Source: Paraburkholderia sp. NMBU_R16 (lineage in GTDB: Bacteria > Pseudomonadota > Gammaproteobacteria > Burkholderiales > Burkholderiaceae). From it: a DNA stretch of 64,000 nt. The notes under the pieces are model-generated. The model saw nothing but the letters and a program-made list of their open reading frames with translations. It had not been told where the DNA came from and did no database searches. Location: NCBI RefSeq assembly GCF_013282575.1, contig NZ_JAAAYE010000019.1:1-64000 (forward strand). Reading direction: 5' to 3'. A program made the position numbers and the translations under genes. Positions 53,680-61,768 of this stretch are shown piece after piece; position 1 is the stretch's first letter, and each line of letters starts with the position of its first letter.

Positions 53680-54492
53680 TCACTGTACATCGGCGGCGCG
53701 CATCGCGCGGTATTCCCTTCTCACGATATCCATGAGCTCCGCCACCGAAGTCAGCGCGCTCTTTTGCTCGTACGTCACGCGGCCTCGCTGCATCAACATG
53801 ATGCGATCCGCTATATCGAGCGTCTGCGCATAGTTATGCATGATCATGATGATGGACAACCCTCCTTTTTCCTTCAGCCGCATCAGGAGGTCGATGATGA
53901 GCCCCGCCTCGCGCGCACCCATCGCGGCGAGCGGTTCGTCGAGTAACAGAATCTTCGCATTGGAATAGACGGCGCGCGCCACGGCAATGGCCTGACGCTG
54001 GCCGCCTGAAAGGCGTTCCACGGGCAAATCCACCGAAGGTACGTGCACCCCCACGTCGTCGAGACACTGCGCCGCGCGCTCGCGCATCTGCTTGTGATCG
54101 AGCAGCCTAAACGGTCCGCGCCGCACGATTTCGCGGTTCAGGAACATGTTGTGATAAATGCTCAGCGAATTCGCGAGCGCGAGATCCTGGTATACGCATT
54201 CGATACCGAGCGAACGCGCATGGTCGACGGAACGCAGCAGCGTCTCCTGACCGTCGATGTAAAGCGTGCCGCTCGTTTGTTGATGAAAGCCCGTCAGTAT
54301 TTTGACAAGCGTGGACTTGCCCGCGCCATTGTCGCCGAGTATGCCGAGAATTTCCCCGCCGCCGAGCGTGAGCGAAACGCCGTCGAGCGCAGTCACCGCA
54401 CCGAAACGTTTGACGAGGCTCTCGCCGTGCAGCGCGAGCGGCGCATCGGCGGCCGCGTTCGCGCCAGGCGAGGCGGTTTGCGATTCGTCCAT
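53680..54492 (-). CDS. Sugar ABC transporter ATPase, single-domain (FrcA-like)
   Basis: A 270-residue ABC ATPase with one nucleotide-binding domain. Walker A is GDNGAGKST, the Q-loop is VYQDLALA, the signature is LSGGQRQAIAVARAV and Walker B is ILLLDEPLAAMG. Ribose-type importers usually have a duplicated ATPase of about 500 residues; the single-domain form is like FrcA of the rhizobial fructose system, which works as a homodimer. Its ATG shares one base with the permease stop (TGATG). Confidence 0.9.
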   Translation of the reverse strand: MDESQTASPGANAAADAPLALHGESLVKRFGAVTALDGVSLTLGGGEILGILGDNGAGKSTLVKILTGFHQQTSGTLYIDGQETLLRSVDHARSLGIECVYQDLALANSLSIYHNMFLNREIVRRGPFRLLDHKQMRERAAQCLDDVGVHVPSVDLPVERLSGGQRQAIAVARAVYSNAKILLLDEPLAAMGAREAGLIIDLLMRLKEKGGLSIIMIMHNYAQTLDIADRIMLMQRGRVTYEQKSALTSVAELMDIVRREYRAMRAADVQ

Positions 54493-55502
54493 CAGCGCCC
54501 TCCCTTGCGGCGAATGCGTCCAACATGAATGTTGAAGATCATCGCCGCGAGAATCGCGGCGCCAAGAATGATGTTGAACGTGAAGGCGTTGATGCCGATC
54601 AGCGTGAACCCGTCGTTGAGAATGCCGAGCACAGCAGCACCGATGAGTCCGCCCACGATAGTGCCCGAGCCGCCCGTGAGCGGCGTGCCGCCGATCACGG
54701 CGGCAGCCACGGCAAGGAACATGATCTGGTTGCCGCCCGCCTGCGGATCGATCGAGGTAATGCGAAAAGCCTCGAGCATGCCGGTGAAGCCCGCCAGCAC
54801 CGCCGCGAGAACGAAGTTGCCGAGGCGCAGCCGGTTCACATGAATGCCAGCCTCGCTCGCGCCGAGTGCATTCGCGCCTGCAGCCTGCGTATGCAAACCC
54901 CAGCGCGTATGCCGCAACAACACGTGCATGGCGATAGCGATCGCCACGGTCCAGACGATCTCGCTGTAGCCCCATGCGCCCATGAACTCGGAGAACGTCG
55001 GCGATCCGGGTGCAGCGGCGGGCGTGCCGTGCGAAACGGTGAGTGTGATGCCGTTGATGAGAAACAGCGTGCCGAGCGTGGTGACGAACGAAGGCAACCG
55101 CAGCCAGACCGTGACCGCGCCGTTGACGAAGCCGACGAGCGCCGCAGCCACGAGCCCCGCGATCACCGCGAGCCACATCGGCGCACCGGCTTCGTTCGCA
55201 AACACCATCATGAACGGCGCGAAGGCGAACACCATGCCTGCCGATAGATCGATATCGCCGCCGATCATCAACATGATTTCGCCGAACGCGATAATCGCCA
55301 CCGGCGCGATGAACTGCGAAAGATTGACGAGGCTCGCGTTGGTGAGCAGGAAATCGTGGTTCGCAAATTCGAAATAGGCGGCCAGCAGCACGGCCACGAG
55401 CAGAATGCGCAGCTCAGCCGCCCATCGCGATACGAACGGAACGCCCGCGCGCCGTGCCGCGCGGGCCGCTTCGATCTGACTGGTTTCGTTCACTGTATTC
55501 AT
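54492..55502 (-). CDS. Sugar ABC transporter permease (RbsC/FrcC family)
   Basis: A 336-residue permease of the ribose/branched-chain superfamily with about nine helices. GEIMLMIGGDIDLSAGMVFAFAPFM, LRLPSFVTTLGTLFLINGITL and AVIGGTPLTGGSGTIVGGLIGAAVLGILNDGFTLIG are family signatures. The start shares a base with the binding-protein stop (TAATG). It carries a sugar or polyol inward; the substrate is unknown. Confidence 0.92.
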   Translation of the reverse strand: MNTVNETSQIEAARAARRAGVPFVSRWAAELRILLVAVLLAAYFEFANHDFLLTNASLVNLSQFIAPVAIIAFGEIMLMIGGDIDLSAGMVFAFAPFMMVFANEAGAPMWLAVIAGLVAAALVGFVNGAVTVWLRLPSFVTTLGTLFLINGITLTVSHGTPAAAPGSPTFSEFMGAWGYSEIVWTVAIAIAMHVLLRHTRWGLHTQAAGANALGASEAGIHVNRLRLGNFVLAAVLAGFTGMLEAFRITSIDPQAGGNQIMFLAVAAAVIGGTPLTGGSGTIVGGLIGAAVLGILNDGFTLIGINAFTFNIILGAAILAAMIFNIHVGRIRRKGGR

Positions 55503-56611
55503 TACGACCTGATGGCGCCCTTCATCGGAACGATCTGCGGCTTGGTAGTCTTGCCCTCATAGCGCGTCGAAGTATTCAGGTACGGCTCGACGGTGTCCTT
55601 CGTCACGAATTTGAGGCCGGTGTTGATGTCGGCCGGCCCCACCAACCCGCCCGACGCAAGGAATACGAAAGCCTCCATGACAGTATAGAAACCCTGTACG
55701 TAGGGCTGCTGATCGATGGTGAAATCGAGAAAGCCTTCGTGGATATGCTGGATCGTGGCCGGAAGCAAATCGAAGCCGCCGCCGTGCACGCCCTTCGATG
55801 GCAGGTTCGATTCCTTCATCACCTGTGCAACGCCCTGGGTACTGCCCGCGTCCACGGCGAACATGCCCTTCAGATCCTGGTGGCCCAGATAAAACGCCTT
55901 GATCTTCGAAAGCTCCTCGTTGACCGTCGCGCCCGTGGCCACGGTCTGGATGTCGATCTTCTTGCCGGACTTCATGATCGCCTCCTTGGCACCGTCCAGA
56001 CGCGGCTGGATATTGAGCTGCCCCGGTGTCGCGATGAAAAGTGCGACCATCCCACTGTCGATGAGACTCACGATGCGCTCGCCCATCTGATAGCCGGATA
56101 GATAGAGATCCTGCCCGATGTAGGCGAGGCGAGGATTCTTCTTGCCGCGCGGCGCGTCGGCGTTATACGCGAATACGGGAATCCCGGCATCGAGCGCGGC
56201 CTGGATAGGCTTGTCGAACGCTGTCGGATCGACGATCGGCACGGCGATCGCATCGGCCTTCGCCGCGATCGCCGAATTCACGGCGCGGACCATTTCGCCC
56301 GCATCCGAATTGGCCGAACCCGTCCACTGATAATCCATGTTGAGCAACGCGCAGGCGTCCTGAATGCCGTACTGCGTCGGCACGAAGAACGGGTTCGTGG
56401 TGACGTGATTGACGAACACGATCTTCCATCTCTTGTGCGACGGAAAAGCCGCCTCGGCAGCCTGCGCGGTGCCGATCAGCCCCCCCGCCCCGCCCAGTGC
56501 GCCCATCAGCGAAAGCGCCGCGCCCAACCCCGCCCCTTGCATCAGTCCGCGCCGCGCCGCGTTGAACCCTTCACCGCCGTGTTCCTGATCGTCATCCCGT
56601 TCGTGTGCCAT
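55502..56611 (-). CDS. Sugar ABC transporter substrate-binding protein (Tat-type signal)
   Basis: A 369-residue periplasmic binding protein of the ribose type. The N terminus contains ARRGLMQGAGLGAALSLMGALGG, a twin-arginine signal with a long hydrophobic stretch. The lobes have IVFVNHVTTNPFFVPTQYGIQDA, DAIAVPIVDPTAFDKPIQAALDAGIPVFAYNAD and GMFAVDAGSTQGVAQVM. GGAGGAAGAGA precedes the ATG. First gene of a three-gene operon (binding protein, permease, ATPase), divergent from the 2-oxoacid dehydrogenase operon; Tat export suggests it folds before export. Confidence 0.9.
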   Translation of the reverse strand: MAHERDDDQEHGGEGFNAARRGLMQGAGLGAALSLMGALGGAGGLIGTAQAAEAAFPSHKRWKIVFVNHVTTNPFFVPTQYGIQDACALLNMDYQWTGSANSDAGEMVRAVNSAIAAKADAIAVPIVDPTAFDKPIQAALDAGIPVFAYNADAPRGKKNPRLAYIGQDLYLSGYQMGERIVSLIDSGMVALFIATPGQLNIQPRLDGAKEAIMKSGKKIDIQTVATGATVNEELSKIKAFYLGHQDLKGMFAVDAGSTQGVAQVMKESNLPSKGVHGGGFDLLPATIQHIHEGFLDFTIDQQPYVQGFYTVMEAFVFLASGGLVGPADINTGLKFVTKDTVEPYLNTSTRYEGKTTKPQIVPMKGAIRS

Positions 56612-56967
56612 CTCTTCCTCCAGTTCTTTACTTCGTAGGTCGATACGATCGACGTCGAGCCGATCGCTTGCAGATGCTGGATGGCACCGGGAGCGCCGTT
56701 GGATTGAGCTGGACCGGGGCATGCACAACTGCAACCTCGGTCGGAGGCGTTCAATGATGCGCCGCGTGGTACCGGGAAAATGTTAGTGCAGCGCGGCTGC
56801 GCCTCCTAATCTTGCGTTCGGCCACATCGGCAGGTCACCTGTCCTTGTTTTCATCGGAAAACGTACTAACGTTCAAATGGCGGCCAAGAGCCGTCCATAC
56901 ATAAAAGGGAGACATACGCCCCCCGAGTGCTACCGAACCACGGCGGCACGGGCGAGGGGTACCGATC
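56612..56967. other. Divergent promoter region, sugar ABC / E1alpha
   Basis: No gene is seen in this 356-bp stretch. It holds a GTTTTC-ATCG-GAAAAC inverted repeat at 56847-56862 that may be an operator, a TACATA -10-like element near 56899, and a GAGGGG ribosome binding site for the E1alpha gene. Confidence 0.45.
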
Positions 56968-58062
56968 ATGAGTACTGCCGCCCGCTTTCAGGTCGAATAC
57001 ACCCGCTATCTCGACCCCGACGGTAACGCGACGCAACCGCTGCCCGCGTTTGCAAACGAAACGGCACTGCTCGTCGAACTATATCGCGCAATGACACTGA
57101 CGCGTTCGTTCGACAACAAAGCAGTTGCGCTGCAACGCACCGGCAAACTCGGCACGTTTGCCTCATCGCTCGGGCAAGAGGCCATCGGTGTCGGTGTGGC
57201 CGCGGCCATGCAGCACGACGATGCGCTGTTTCCTTCCTATCGCGATCACGCCGCACAATTACTGCGCGGCGTCACCATGACTGAAAGCCTGTTGTATTGG
57301 GGCGGCGACGAGCGCGGGAGCAATTTTGCCGCTGCGCGTCACGATTTTCCGAATTGCGTGCCGATCGGGACGCAGGTCTGTCATGCCGCAGGCGCGGCTT
57401 ACGCGTTCAAGTTGCAAAAAACGCAGCGCGCGGCGGTCACGGTCGTCGGCGACGGCGGCACGTCCAAAGGCGATTTTTACGAAGCGATGAACATGGCCGG
57501 CATCTGGCGGGCGCCGCTGGTCATCGTCGTCAATAACAATCGTTGGGCCATTTCAATGCCGTGCGAACGTCAGACGGCAGCCGGCACGCTCGCGCAAAAG
57601 GCCATTGCGGCAGGCATCGAGGGCCAACAGGTGGACGGCAACGATGTCATTGCCGTGCACGACGCGATGCGCCGCGCACTCGACAAAGCGCGGCGCGGCG
57701 AGGGCCCCACGCTCATCGAAGCGCTCAGCTACCGGCTCGGCGATCACACGACGGCCGACGATGCGACGCGCTATCGCGATCCGGAAACAGTCGCCCAACA
57801 ATGGGCGAGCGAGCCCATTGCACGTCTTCGTAAGTACCTCGTCCAGGTCGGTGTCTGGGACAAGACGCAGGAAGAAGCGCTTTCGCGGACCTGTCGAGAG
57901 CAAGTCGAGAGCGCGGTCGAAGCCTATCTCGCCGTGGCACCGCCGACCGTCTCGGCCATGTTCGAGCATTTGTATGCAACGCTGCCGCGTGCGCTCGACG
58001 AGCAATTGGACACGGCACTGCGATTCGCGAACGGCGAGAGCGCGGAGGACGACCATGCCTGA
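56968..58062 (+). CDS. pdhA: 2-oxoacid (pyruvate-type) dehydrogenase E1 alpha subunit
   Basis: A 364-residue thiamine-diphosphate E1 alpha subunit. GDGGTSKGDFYEAMNMAGIWRAPLVIVVNNNRWAIS holds the ThDP/Mg motif, and YRLGDHTTADDATRYR the phosphorylation-loop region. It decarboxylates a 2-oxoacid and reduces E2-lipoyl. Pyruvate, branched-chain 2-oxoacids and acetoin are possible substrates. Its stop overlaps the E1 beta start by eight bases. Confidence 0.9.
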   Translation: MSTAARFQVEYTRYLDPDGNATQPLPAFANETALLVELYRAMTLTRSFDNKAVALQRTGKLGTFASSLGQEAIGVGVAAAMQHDDALFPSYRDHAAQLLRGVTMTESLLYWGGDERGSNFAAARHDFPNCVPIGTQVCHAAGAAYAFKLQKTQRAAVTVVGDGGTSKGDFYEAMNMAGIWRAPLVIVVNNNRWAISMPCERQTAAGTLAQKAIAAGIEGQQVDGNDVIAVHDAMRRALDKARRGEGPTLIEALSYRLGDHTTADDATRYRDPETVAQQWASEPIARLRKYLVQVGVWDKTQEEALSRTCREQVESAVEAYLAVAPPTVSAMFEHLYATLPRALDEQLDTALRFANGESAEDDHA

Positions 58063-59038
58063 GTTGAATCTCGTCGAAGCCGTCAATCGCGCCCTCGCCT
58101 ATGAGCTGGAGCACGATCCATCGGTTGTATTGCTCGGCGAGGATATCGGCGCCAATGGCGGCGTATTTCGCGCCACGCTCGGATTGCAGGCGCGTTTCGG
58201 CACCGAACGGATCGTCGATACACCGCTCGCCGAAACGGCGCTTGCGGGCACGGCGATCGGCATGGCCGCGATGGGCTTGCGTCCTGTCGTCGAGATTCAA
58301 TTCAGCGGGTTCATTTATCCGGCGATCGACCACATACTCAACCATGCCGCGCGATTGCGTCATCGCACACGCGCAAGGCTCATGTGTCCGCTCGTGATCC
58401 GCTCGCCTTGCGGGGCGGGCATTCATGCACCCGAGCATCATTCGGAGAGTCCCGAGGCGCTGTTCGCGCATATGCCGGGGCTACGGGTCGTCATGCCCTC
58501 CTCGCCCGAACGCGCCTACGGTTTGCTGCTGGCCGCCATACGCGATCCGGACCCCGTCGTCTTTCTCGAACCGACCCGGCTCTATCGGCTCTACAAGCAA
58601 CCGGTCGAAGACGACGGTACCGCTGCGCCGCTCGACACCTGCTTCACGTTGCGCGAAGGTACCGACGTGACGCTCGTCAGTTGGGGCGCCATGCTCCATG
58701 AAGTGCAAACGTCCGCCGACGCCCTCGCCGCCGAGGGCATCGAAGCGGAGATCATCGATGTCGCGACGCTGAAGCCGCTCGACATGGAAACCATCGTGGC
58801 CTCCGTCGCGAAGACGGGGCGCTGCGTCATCGTTCATGAGGCGCCCCGCACATGCGGGCTCGGCGCCGAAATCGCCGCGAATCTCGCGGAGCGCGGGCTC
58901 TATTCGCTGCTCGCGCCGATCGAGCGTGTCACCGGCTACGACGTGGTCGTTCCGCTCTTTCGGCTCGAGGCCCAATACATGCCGAGCGTCGCGCGCATCG
59001 TGAGCGCGGTCCGAAAAACGCTCGAGGCATCCACATGA
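58055..59038 (+). CDS. pdhB: 2-oxoacid dehydrogenase E1 beta subunit
   Basis: A 327-residue E1 beta subunit. VVLLGEDIGANGGVFRATLGL, FGTERIVDTPLAETALAGTAIGMA and the PVVEIQFSGFIYPAIDHI stretch form the ThDP dimer face. The ATG at 58055 lies inside the E1 alpha stop region and GGAGG precedes it. The stop overlaps the E2 start (ATGA). Confidence 0.92.
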   Translation: MPELNLVEAVNRALAYELEHDPSVVLLGEDIGANGGVFRATLGLQARFGTERIVDTPLAETALAGTAIGMAAMGLRPVVEIQFSGFIYPAIDHILNHAARLRHRTRARLMCPLVIRSPCGAGIHAPEHHSESPEALFAHMPGLRVVMPSSPERAYGLLLAAIRDPDPVVFLEPTRLYRLYKQPVEDDGTAAPLDTCFTLREGTDVTLVSWGAMLHEVQTSADALAAEGIEAEIIDVATLKPLDMETIVASVAKTGRCVIVHEAPRTCGLGAEIAANLAERGLYSLLAPIERVTGYDVVVPLFRLEAQYMPSVARIVSAVRKTLEAST

Positions 59039-60195
59039 AAGTCTTCAAGCTCCCCGACCTCGGCGAAGGCCTGCAAGAAGCCGAGATCATCGAATGGCGT
59101 GTCCACGAGGGCGACGAAGTAAAGGTCGATCAACCGCTTCTCGCGGTCGAAACGGCCAAGGCGATCGTCGATATTCCTTCGCCCCAAGCGGGCCGGGTCG
59201 CGAAGCTGTTCGGCAAGAAAGGCGACATCATGCACCTGGGTGCACCGCTCGTCGCGTTCGAGGGAGCGAACGACGATACGGGCACGGTGGTCGGCCAGAT
59301 GCCGCAGATGCAACCGACGCAGCCTTCGATTCCTTCCGCACGTCCCGCACCCGCAGGACACATTGCGCGCGAGGTGTCCATGCGCGGTGTCGTCGCGCCC
59401 GGCGCGGGCGCCCGGGCTCCCTCGATCAAGGCGACGCCAGCCGTACGTGCCTTGGCCCGCACGCTCGACATCGATTTGGCGATGGTCACGCCGTCGGGCC
59501 CCGATGGCGTCGTGACCTCGGCGGACGTGCAGCGCACGGCCAAACTGCTCGTCGAACTGGGACCGCCCGAGGAGTTGCGCGGGGTGCGCCGCGCGATGGC
59601 GCAAAACATGGCGCGCGCCCAAAGCGAGGTGGCCGCGGCTACCGTCATCGACGATGCCGATATCGATGCCTGGCCGCCCGGTACCGATGTCACGATCCGG
59701 CTCATTCGCGCGCTCGTGGCCGGATGCCGCGCGGAGCCGGGACTCAACGCGTGGTTCGACGGCCGCGCGGCGCGCCGCCATGTGCTTGCGCATATCGATG
59801 TCGGCATCGCGGTCGATCTTCCGGACGGCCTCTTCGTGCCCGTGCTGCGCGACGTGGCACATCGCGATGCCGCCGACTTGCGCGCAGGTCTCGATCGCAT
59901 GCGCGCCGATGTTCAAGCGCGCAAAATCCCGCCCGAGGAATTGCGCGGCGCAACCATCACACTGTCCAATTTCGGCATGATCGCCGGCAAATACGCCGCG
60001 CCGATCGTCGTGCCGCCAACCGTGGCAATCCTCGGTGCGGGCCGGATTCACGACGGCATCGTGGCGGAAAACCGCCAGGCTGTCGTGCATCGGATCTTGC
60101 CGCTAAGCCTGACGTTCGATCACCGCGTGGTGACGGGCGGCGAAGCGGCACGGTTTCTCGCGGCGGCAATCGCCGATCTACGGGCTCTCGACTGA
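59035..60195 (+). CDS. pdhC: Dihydrolipoamide acyltransferase (E2)
   Basis: A 386-residue E2 subunit with one lipoyl domain (Lys42 in VETAKAIVDIP), a linker, a peripheral subunit-binding domain (about 134-167, ATPAVRALARTLDIDL) and a catalytic domain whose LTFDHRVVTGGEA holds His363. Transfers the acyl group from lipoyl to CoA. It is somewhat short, with a single lipoyl domain. No E3 (lipoamide dehydrogenase) gene follows; E3 must be supplied from elsewhere. A strong hairpin ends the operon 64 bp later. Confidence 0.92.
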   Translation: MKVFKLPDLGEGLQEAEIIEWRVHEGDEVKVDQPLLAVETAKAIVDIPSPQAGRVAKLFGKKGDIMHLGAPLVAFEGANDDTGTVVGQMPQMQPTQPSIPSARPAPAGHIAREVSMRGVVAPGAGARAPSIKATPAVRALARTLDIDLAMVTPSGPDGVVTSADVQRTAKLLVELGPPEELRGVRRAMAQNMARAQSEVAAATVIDDADIDAWPPGTDVTIRLIRALVAGCRAEPGLNAWFDGRAARRHVLAHIDVGIAVDLPDGLFVPVLRDVAHRDAADLRAGLDRMRADVQARKIPPEELRGATITLSNFGMIAGKYAAPIVVPPTVAILGAGRIHDGIVAENRQAVVHRILPLSLTFDHRVVTGGEAARFLAAAIADLRALD

Positions 60196-60258
60196 CGACT
60201 GACGCAGCGGCCATTCGACACGCCGTCTAGGCCGAATTTGCCGCATCCATCGCAAAAA

Positions 60259-60282
60259 GCGGCAGGGTTTGCTCCCTGCCGC
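60259..60282 (+). terminator. Terminator of the dehydrogenase operon
   Basis: GCGGCAGGG and CCCTGCCGC form a perfect 9-bp stem with a six-base loop, followed by CTTAT and preceded by AAAAA, 64 bp after the E2 stop. Confidence 0.6.
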
Positions 60283-60384
60283 CTTATGGGGATTGGGCGC
60301 CGGGCCGGCACAAGTCTTGCAGAGATAAATCTATGCGGCCTGCATTTCCCCGCATTCTTTTCAATTCGCTCGTGCGAGGTCGAT

Positions 60385-60540
60385 ATGTTAGGAACCATTT
60401 TGCTCGTCGTGCTGATTCTCCTTCTGATCGGCGCTTTTCCTGCCTGGCCGTATAGCCGCGGCTGGGGCTATGCACCTACCGGTGGTCTGGGCCTGTTGCT
60501 CGTCATCGTGATCCTGCTCGTGGTGTTCGGCCAGATATAG
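60385..60540 (+). CDS. DUF3309 small membrane protein
   Basis: A 51-residue hydrophobic protein: MLGTILLVVLILLLIGAFP, the central AWPYSRGWGYAPTGG and GLLLVIVILLVVFGQI. This is the DUF3309 layout, two membrane helices joined by a Tyr/Trp/Gly loop. GAGG precedes the ATG. It is often found singly in proteobacteria; function unknown. Confidence 0.85.
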   Translation: MLGTILLVVLILLLIGAFPAWPYSRGWGYAPTGGLGLLLVIVILLVVFGQI

Positions 60541-60675
60541 CGCTTCAAGCCTGGTTTTTTATTCGCTGACTCGCGTGCCGCGGCATCCGATCCGCCCGCG
60601 GCACGCTCAATGCAAAGAGGTGCGCGAAAGACCATTGCGTCTTGCAATCAAACCATCGCTGGAAGGCATGGAGCC

Positions 60676-61758
60676 ATGCGGATCGCCCAAATCGCCACGC
60701 TGTACGAAAGTGTCCCGCCGAACGGATACGGAGGTATCGAACGGGTCGTGTCCTGGCTGACTGAAGCGCTCGTCGAGCGCGGCCACGAGGTCACGCTGTT
60801 CGCAAGCGGCGATTCGATCACGCGGGCGCGGCTCATCGCCGGTTCGCCGGTCGCGCTCAGGTGCATCGAAGATACGGCGGACCCGCAAGCGTTTCACTTC
60901 GCGATGCTCGAACGCGTCGTTCGGATGTCATCCGAATTCGACATCGCCCATTTCCATACCGATTATCAAGGTTTCCCTTTTGCGCGCAGGCTTGCCTGCC
61001 CACACTTGACCACGCTGCATTGGCGGCTCGACATACCCGGGCTCGAACCGCTTTATCGAGCGTTCGCCGATCTACCGCTCGTATCGATTTCCAACGCGCA
61101 GCGCTCGCCCTTACCTTGGGCCGGCTGGACCGGTACCGTCTATCACGGGTTGCCGGCGAATCGATTGACGCCTTCATTCGAGGCTCACGATTACCTCGCT
61201 TTCCTCGGCCGCATCGCACCGGCCAAGCGCCCCGATCTGGCCATCGAAATCGCGGAGCGCGCGGGCATACCGCTGAAGATCGCCGCGAAGATCGACAACG
61301 GCGATCGCTGGTACTACGACGGCAGCATCGCGCAGCTCTTTCAAGATCCGCTGATCGAATATTGCGGCGAACTCGGCGATGAGCAAAAGCACGCGTTGCT
61401 GTGCCATGCCCGTGCCCTGCTGTTTCCGATCGATTGGCCCGAACCGTTCGGGCTCGTGCTCATCGAGGCACTGGCATGCGGTACGCCCGTCATCGCATTC
61501 GGACATGGGTCCGTGCCCGAAATCATCGAGGACGGCGTCAACGGATTCATCGTCGGCAATGTCGATGAGGCCGTGGCCGCGGTGGCTCGGCTTCACGAAA
61601 TCGACAGGCGGGCCTGCCGCGCCACGTTCGATGCTCGCTTCACGGTGGAGCGAATGACGGACGAATATGTCGCCCTCTATACGAAGTTATTGAGCGCGTC
61701 GAATCAACCGAACCTTGGCGATGTGTACCAGCGCTCCGGCGCGCCCGCGAATCAATGA
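60676..61758 (+). CDS. Glycosyltransferase family 4
   Basis: A 360-residue GT-B glycosyltransferase. The N-terminal domain starts MRIAQIATLYESVPPNGYGGIERVVSWLTEALVERGHEV; the C-terminal domain has YLAFLGRIAPAKRPDLAIEIAERAG and the donor-binding EPFGLVLIEALACGTPVIAFGHGSVPEII (EX7E). It probably transfers a hexose from a nucleotide sugar. Start at 60676 follows GGAG. The next gene begins 10 bp after its stop, so the two form an operon, perhaps making and dephosphorylating a small glycoside. Confidence 0.9.
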   Translation: MRIAQIATLYESVPPNGYGGIERVVSWLTEALVERGHEVTLFASGDSITRARLIAGSPVALRCIEDTADPQAFHFAMLERVVRMSSEFDIAHFHTDYQGFPFARRLACPHLTTLHWRLDIPGLEPLYRAFADLPLVSISNAQRSPLPWAGWTGTVYHGLPANRLTPSFEAHDYLAFLGRIAPAKRPDLAIEIAERAGIPLKIAAKIDNGDRWYYDGSIAQLFQDPLIEYCGELGDEQKHALLCHARALLFPIDWPEPFGLVLIEALACGTPVIAFGHGSVPEIIEDGVNGFIVGNVDEAVAAVARLHEIDRRACRATFDARFTVERMTDEYVALYTKLLSASNQPNLGDVYQRSGAPANQ

Positions 61759-61768
61759 GGAGAATGAA

